Shown piece by piece: positions 60,968-64,000 of a DNA stretch of 64,000 nucleotides. Location: positions 62,001 to 126,000 of the forward strand of contig NZ_JAUOZU010000017.1 in assembly GCF_030551875.1 (NCBI RefSeq), in the 5' to 3' direction. The first letter of the stretch is position 1, and each line of letters starts with the position of its first letter. The translations under genes were made by a program, and so were the position numbers. The notes below the pieces were generated by a model. That model ran no database searches, was not told where the DNA came from, and saw only the letters and a program-made list of their open reading frames with translations. The DNA comes from Fluviirhizobium alvei. GTDB taxonomy: Bacteria > Pseudomonadota > Alphaproteobacteria > Rhizobiales > Rhizobiaceae.

Positions 60968-62224
60968 ATGACAGCGACGATGACCGCAGCGCGGACCTGT
61001 CCCTATTCGAATGCATCCGCCGATTTCAACCCTTTCGACCTATCAAACCCGTTCCCGTTCTATGAATGGGCGCGTGCGGAAGCCCCGGTCTTCTATTCGG
61101 AAGAACTCGGCTACTATGTCGTGACCCGCTATGCCGATGTGAAGGCGACGTTCGAGAACTGGCAGGTCTTCGCCTCCGACAATGCCCAGGCGCCGCTGCG
61201 CCCGATGTGCGCGGAAGGCAAGGAAATCATGCGCCAGGGCGGGTTCACCGCCTATTCGGGCCTGTCGGCACGGGTGCCGCCGGATCACACCCGGATCCGC
61301 AAGCTCGCCCAGAGCTGCTTCGGGCCGCGTCGTTTCAAATCGATCGAGCCGAAGATCCGTGAAATCGTTACCCGCGCGATCGATGCTTTCGCCGAGCGTG
61401 GCAAGGCCAATTTCTTTGCCGAATTCGCCTATGACGTGCCGGCATTGGTGCTCTTCAAGCTTGTCGGTATTCCCGACAGCGACGTGCCGAAGGTCAAGCG
61501 CTGGGCCGTCAGCCGCGCGCTTCTGACCTGGGCCGATCTGACCGACGAAGAACAGCTGCCGCATGCCCGCAACATGGTCGAATACTGGAACTACTGCCAG
61601 GATCTCGTGCGCGATCGCTACGACAATCCGGCCGACGACCTGCCGGGCGACCTGGTGCGGTTGAAGCAGGAAGGCGCCGATATCACCAACGAGGAGATTG
61701 CCGGCGTCCTCTATAGCGTGCTTTTCGCAGGCCATGAGACGACGACGACGCTGATGGCCAATGGCGTTCGCGAACTTATGACCCATCGCAAGAACTGGGA
61801 CGCGATGGTGGCCGATCCGTCGCTCATCCCGGGCGCTGTCGATGAAATCCTGCGCTTCACCCCCTCGATCGTCACCTGGCGCCGTCGCGCCACCCAGGAT
61901 ACGGAAATCGGCGGCGTGAAGGTTCCGGCCAACTCGAATGTGCTGGTCATCATGGCATCGGCCAACCGCGACGACACGGTGTTCGATCATCCGAACGATT
62001 TCGACATCCAGCGTGCCAATGCCCGCAATCATCTGTCGTTCGGCTATGGCATCCATTTTTGCCTCGGCCAGCAGCTTGCCAAGCTCGAATTCTCGATCAT
62101 GCTCGAGGAACTGACACGGCGTCTGCCGAACATGCGCCTGTCGCCGGACCAGAAGTTCGAGTTTGTCCGCAACATTTCGTTCCGCGTGCCGACGGCACTG
62201 CATGTGGAGTGGCCGGTCGCTTAA
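60968..62224 (+). CDS. Cytochrome P450
   Basis: A 418-residue soluble bacterial P450. Landmarks are the I-helix AGHETT (254-259), the K-helix EILR (293-296) and the heme loop FGYGIHFCLG with Cys365 as axial ligand. The ATG at 60968 has GGGAGGAAAC upstream. It needs redox partners; none is in the window. It is followed by a split PEP-synthase-like pair, which suggests that its substrate is phosphorylated first or that it makes a phenol for phosphorylation. The family cannot be named without a database. Confidence 0.92.
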   Translation: MTATMTAARTCPYSNASADFNPFDLSNPFPFYEWARAEAPVFYSEELGYYVVTRYADVKATFENWQVFASDNAQAPLRPMCAEGKEIMRQGGFTAYSGLSARVPPDHTRIRKLAQSCFGPRRFKSIEPKIREIVTRAIDAFAERGKANFFAEFAYDVPALVLFKLVGIPDSDVPKVKRWAVSRALLTWADLTDEEQLPHARNMVEYWNYCQDLVRDRYDNPADDLPGDLVRLKQEGADITNEEIAGVLYSVLFAGHETTTTLMANGVRELMTHRKNWDAMVADPSLIPGAVDEILRFTPSIVTWRRRATQDTEIGGVKVPANSNVLVIMASANRDDTVFDHPNDFDIQRANARNHLSFGYGIHFCLGQQLAKLEFSIMLEELTRRLPNMRLSPDQKFEFVRNISFRVPTALHVEWPVA

Positions 62225-62266
62225 GAGGAGGCGACCGACCAAACCGGAAGCGAATTGTATAATAAG

Positions 62267-62292
62267 GGGGTCGGGCAAACGGTACCGACCCC
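62267..62292 (+). promoter_or_regulatory. Hairpin between P450 and ATP-binding subunit genes
   Basis: GGGGTCGG (62267-62274) pairs with CCGACCCC (62285-62292) directly before GGGAGAGAG, the ribosome-binding site of the next gene. It may stabilise the processed mRNA or limit access to that site. A TATAAT lies just upstream at 62258-62263. Confidence 0.45.
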
Positions 62293-62304
62293 GGGAGAGA
62301 GAAA

Positions 62305-63387
62305 ATGTCCACAGCCAACCACAATCACTATATCCTTGCCTTCGACCAGGCCACGGAAGCCGACCATCCTCGCATGGGTGGCAAATGCGCCAGCCTCGCC
62401 CGCATGATTGCAGCCGGCGTTTCGGTGCCTTCGGGATTTGCCGTGCTGACCGATGCCTATGGCGAGTTTCTCGAAACGCCGGGTCTTCGTGATGACCTTG
62501 CCGCCATGATCGCCAGCATCGATGTCGACAATGTCGCTGACGAAGCGCTGAAGGCCGCCGCGATCCGCGAGCGGATCTGCTCGACGCCGCTGCCGGCCCA
62601 TATCGAAACCGCCATCCGCGCTGCCTATCTCGAAATGTCGCCGGACAATGACCTGCCGGTTGCGGTGCGATCCTCGGCAACGGCGGAAGATCTGCCGGAT
62701 GCCTCCTTTGCCGGCCAGCAGGATACCTATCTCTGGGTGACCGGCGCCGATGATGTCGTGACCCAGGTTCGCGCCTGCTGGGCGAGCCTCTTCAACGCGC
62801 GGGCCATTTCCTATCGCGTCAAGAACAAGCTCGGCCAGCTCGATGTGCTGATGAGCGTCGCCGTGCAGAAGATGGTCAACGCCAAGGCCGCGGGTGTTGC
62901 GATGACGCTCGATCCGATCAATGGCGACCGCACCAAGATCGTCATCGACTCCGCCTTCGGTCTCGGTGAGCCGGTGGTTTCCGGTGAAATCACGCCCGAC
63001 AATTTCGTGGTCGAGAAGGTGATGATGCAGGTCACGAAACGCCGCATCGTCGAAAAGGATCATGAGTTGGTTGCAGACCGTGCGCTGCGCAAGACCGTCG
63101 ATCGCGTCATCGAGCCGGAACGCCGCACGCTGCCTTCGCTGACGGATGCCCAGGTGATCGAGGTGGCGCAACTCGCTAAGTCGCTCGAACGCAAAATGGG
63201 CTGCCCGCAGGACGTGGAATGGGCGATCGACGCCGACCTGCCGGACGGCGAAAACCTCGTGGCCCTGCAGAGCCGGCCGGAAACGGTCTGGAGCCAGAAG
63301 AAGGCGCCATCCGCATCCAAGACCTATTCGATGGGCATCGAAGGCGTTCTCGGAACGCTGCTTTCGCCCTTGACGGCCAAGAACTGA
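62305..63387 (+). CDS. PEP-synthase-like ATP-binding subunit (PpsB/CreH-like), stand-alone
   Basis: A 360-residue protein that equals only the N-terminal ATP-grasp (PPDK_N) domain of PEP synthase. Motifs: GGKCASLARMIAAGVSVPSG (about residues 21-40), VRSSATAEDLPDASFAGQQD (about 118-137), a GEPVVSGEITPDN segment and LVALQSRPET near the end. Full-length PEP synthase is about 790 residues, so this is a split subunit. The same size and split occur in phenylphosphate synthase subunit PpsB of Thauera. The next gene encodes the other part. Expected chemistry: ATP-dependent phosphorylation via a phosphohistidine on the partner. Confidence 0.85.
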   Translation: MSTANHNHYILAFDQATEADHPRMGGKCASLARMIAAGVSVPSGFAVLTDAYGEFLETPGLRDDLAAMIASIDVDNVADEALKAAAIRERICSTPLPAHIETAIRAAYLEMSPDNDLPVAVRSSATAEDLPDASFAGQQDTYLWVTGADDVVTQVRACWASLFNARAISYRVKNKLGQLDVLMSVAVQKMVNAKAAGVAMTLDPINGDRTKIVIDSAFGLGEPVVSGEITPDNFVVEKVMMQVTKRRIVEKDHELVADRALRKTVDRVIEPERRTLPSLTDAQVIEVAQLAKSLERKMGCPQDVEWAIDADLPDGENLVALQSRPETVWSQKKAPSASKTYSMGIEGVLGTLLSPLTAKN

Positions 63388-63422
63388 CGACAATTTCACA
63401 CGGTATTCAGGAGGAGAGATCC

Positions 63423-64000
63423 GTGACCAGCCATATGAAATTCCCAAGTCCCTATTCGCTCAAGGCCCCTGAGGGTGCTGAAGGTTGGGAGGACCTTTAC
63501 CCCTATTACCTGCTGTTCAACGACAAGGTCCGCGACAAGGAGGAGGCCAAGTTCTGGTTCTGCGATTCCCAGCATTGGCCAAGCCCGTTCAAGCCGTTCG
63601 ATACCGTCACCGTCGAATTCGCCGTCAAGTGTCTGGGCCAGTACAATACCCGGCACTATCTGATCCCGCCGGCCAACGGCGTCGATTACCGCATCCACAA
63701 TGGCTATTGCTACATGAGCCCGCTGGCGGTCCCGCCCGACCAGATTGCCGGCCGCGTGCCGCATTTCATGGAGCGGGCCGGCCACTATTTCCAGAACTGG
63801 GATGCGCTGCTCGACAACTGGATGAAGAAAGTTCGCGCCAACATCGCGGACATGGAAGCGCTGACATTCGAACCGCTTCCGGATGTGGTGCCGCTCGACT
63901 GGATCAAGGACGGCGTCGGCCTCGACAATACCTACCAGATGATGGAGACCTATGACCGGGCGATCCAGCTTCTCTACAAGACCTGGCAGTATCACTTCGA
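63423..64000 (+). CDS. PEP-utilising enzyme partner subunit (PpsA/CreI-like), partial
   Basis: The gene runs beyond the window; 192 complete codons are seen. It starts with GTG (GGAGGAGAG upstream) 35 bases after the ATP-binding subunit. The visible part is not the PEP-synthase core but matches the N-terminal region of PEP-utilising mobile-domain proteins: YYLLFNDKVRDKEEAKFWF, DSQHWPSPFKPFD, NGYCYMSPLAV, RAGHYFQNWDALLDNW and a conserved KTWQYHF at the end. The swivelling His domain would follow past the edge. It is expected to accept phosphate from the ATP-binding subunit and pass it to the substrate. Confidence 0.78.
   Translation, partial: MTSHMKFPSPYSLKAPEGAEGWEDLYPYYLLFNDKVRDKEEAKFWFCDSQHWPSPFKPFDTVTVEFAVKCLGQYNTRHYLIPPANGVDYRIHNGYCYMSPLAVPPDQIAGRVPHFMERAGHYFQNWDALLDNWMKKVRANIADMEALTFEPLPDVVPLDWIKDGVGLDNTYQMMETYDRAIQLLYKTWQYHF

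Noticed and set aside
62305-64000. Ordinary PEP synthase
   Set aside because: The ATP-binding part ends at residue 360 and a separate GTG-started gene with an unrelated N-terminus follows. PEP synthase is one chain of about 790 residues.

Overview
The window is GC-rich, tightly packed alphaproteobacterial DNA, most likely from the Hyphomicrobiales/Rhizobiaceae. Pointers to this are the UgpBAEC-type operon with a PhoB-like box, the dense load of ABC transporters and catabolic genes, and two small RNAs with loops of repeated CTCCTCC, a family known from rhizobia and Rhodobacter. The catabolic density suggests an accessory replicon or a catabolic island, but that is inference. No rRNA, tRNA, insertion sequence, CRISPR array or replication origin was seen.

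Layout. (1) 140-260: an sRNA gene with three anti-Shine-Dalgarno loops. (2) 302-7537, minus strand: a BMP-type (nucleobase/nucleoside) ABC transporter operon with an amidase and a CodA-like deaminase. (3) 7680-13873, plus strand: a PhoB-type box and a glycerol-3-phosphate/glycerophosphodiester uptake operon (ugpB, A, E, C, a TIM-barrel isomerase/epimerase and a GpdQ/CpdA-type phosphodiesterase). (4) 13956-14112: a second sRNA of the same type with four such loops. (5) 14137-20012, minus strand: a two-adaptor (TriABC-like) RND efflux operon with a distal TetR gene and a perfect palindrome over its promoter. (6) 20113-25043: a LysR gene divergent from a four-gene valine/isobutyryl-CoA degradation operon. 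(7) 25068-32099, minus strand: a second BMP-type transporter with a nucleoside hydrolase and an amidohydrolase, divergent from (8) 32260-36850: a cytidine deaminase-like protein, a creatininase-family protein, an adenine deaminase-like protein and a LacI regulator. (9) 36859-46855: GAF and GntR genes divergent from a sugar-type ABC transporter with HyuA/HyuB and an M24 peptidase. (10) 46978-58397: an XRE-cupin regulator, a dipeptide-type ABC transporter, a second GAF protein, a second HyuA/HyuB pair and a second M24 peptidase. (11) 58524-64000: a PAS protein, a regulator combining a MEDS-like sensor with a winged-helix/BTAD output, a cytochrome P450, and a PEP-synthase-like enzyme split into an ATP-binding subunit and a second subunit that runs off the window.

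Together the genes describe scavenging of nitrogen, phosphorus and carbon: import and deamination of purines/pyrimidines, glycerophosphodiester use, valine breakdown and two parallel hydantoin/oxoproline-type amide-hydrolysis modules. The last region looks most novel. A P450 beside a split PEP-synthase pair recalls phenylphosphate synthase (PpsAB) and the 4-cresol CreHI/CreJ system, in which a phenol is phosphorylated before further oxidation. The adjacent regulator may act on phased CTAAAG repeats in front of the P450.
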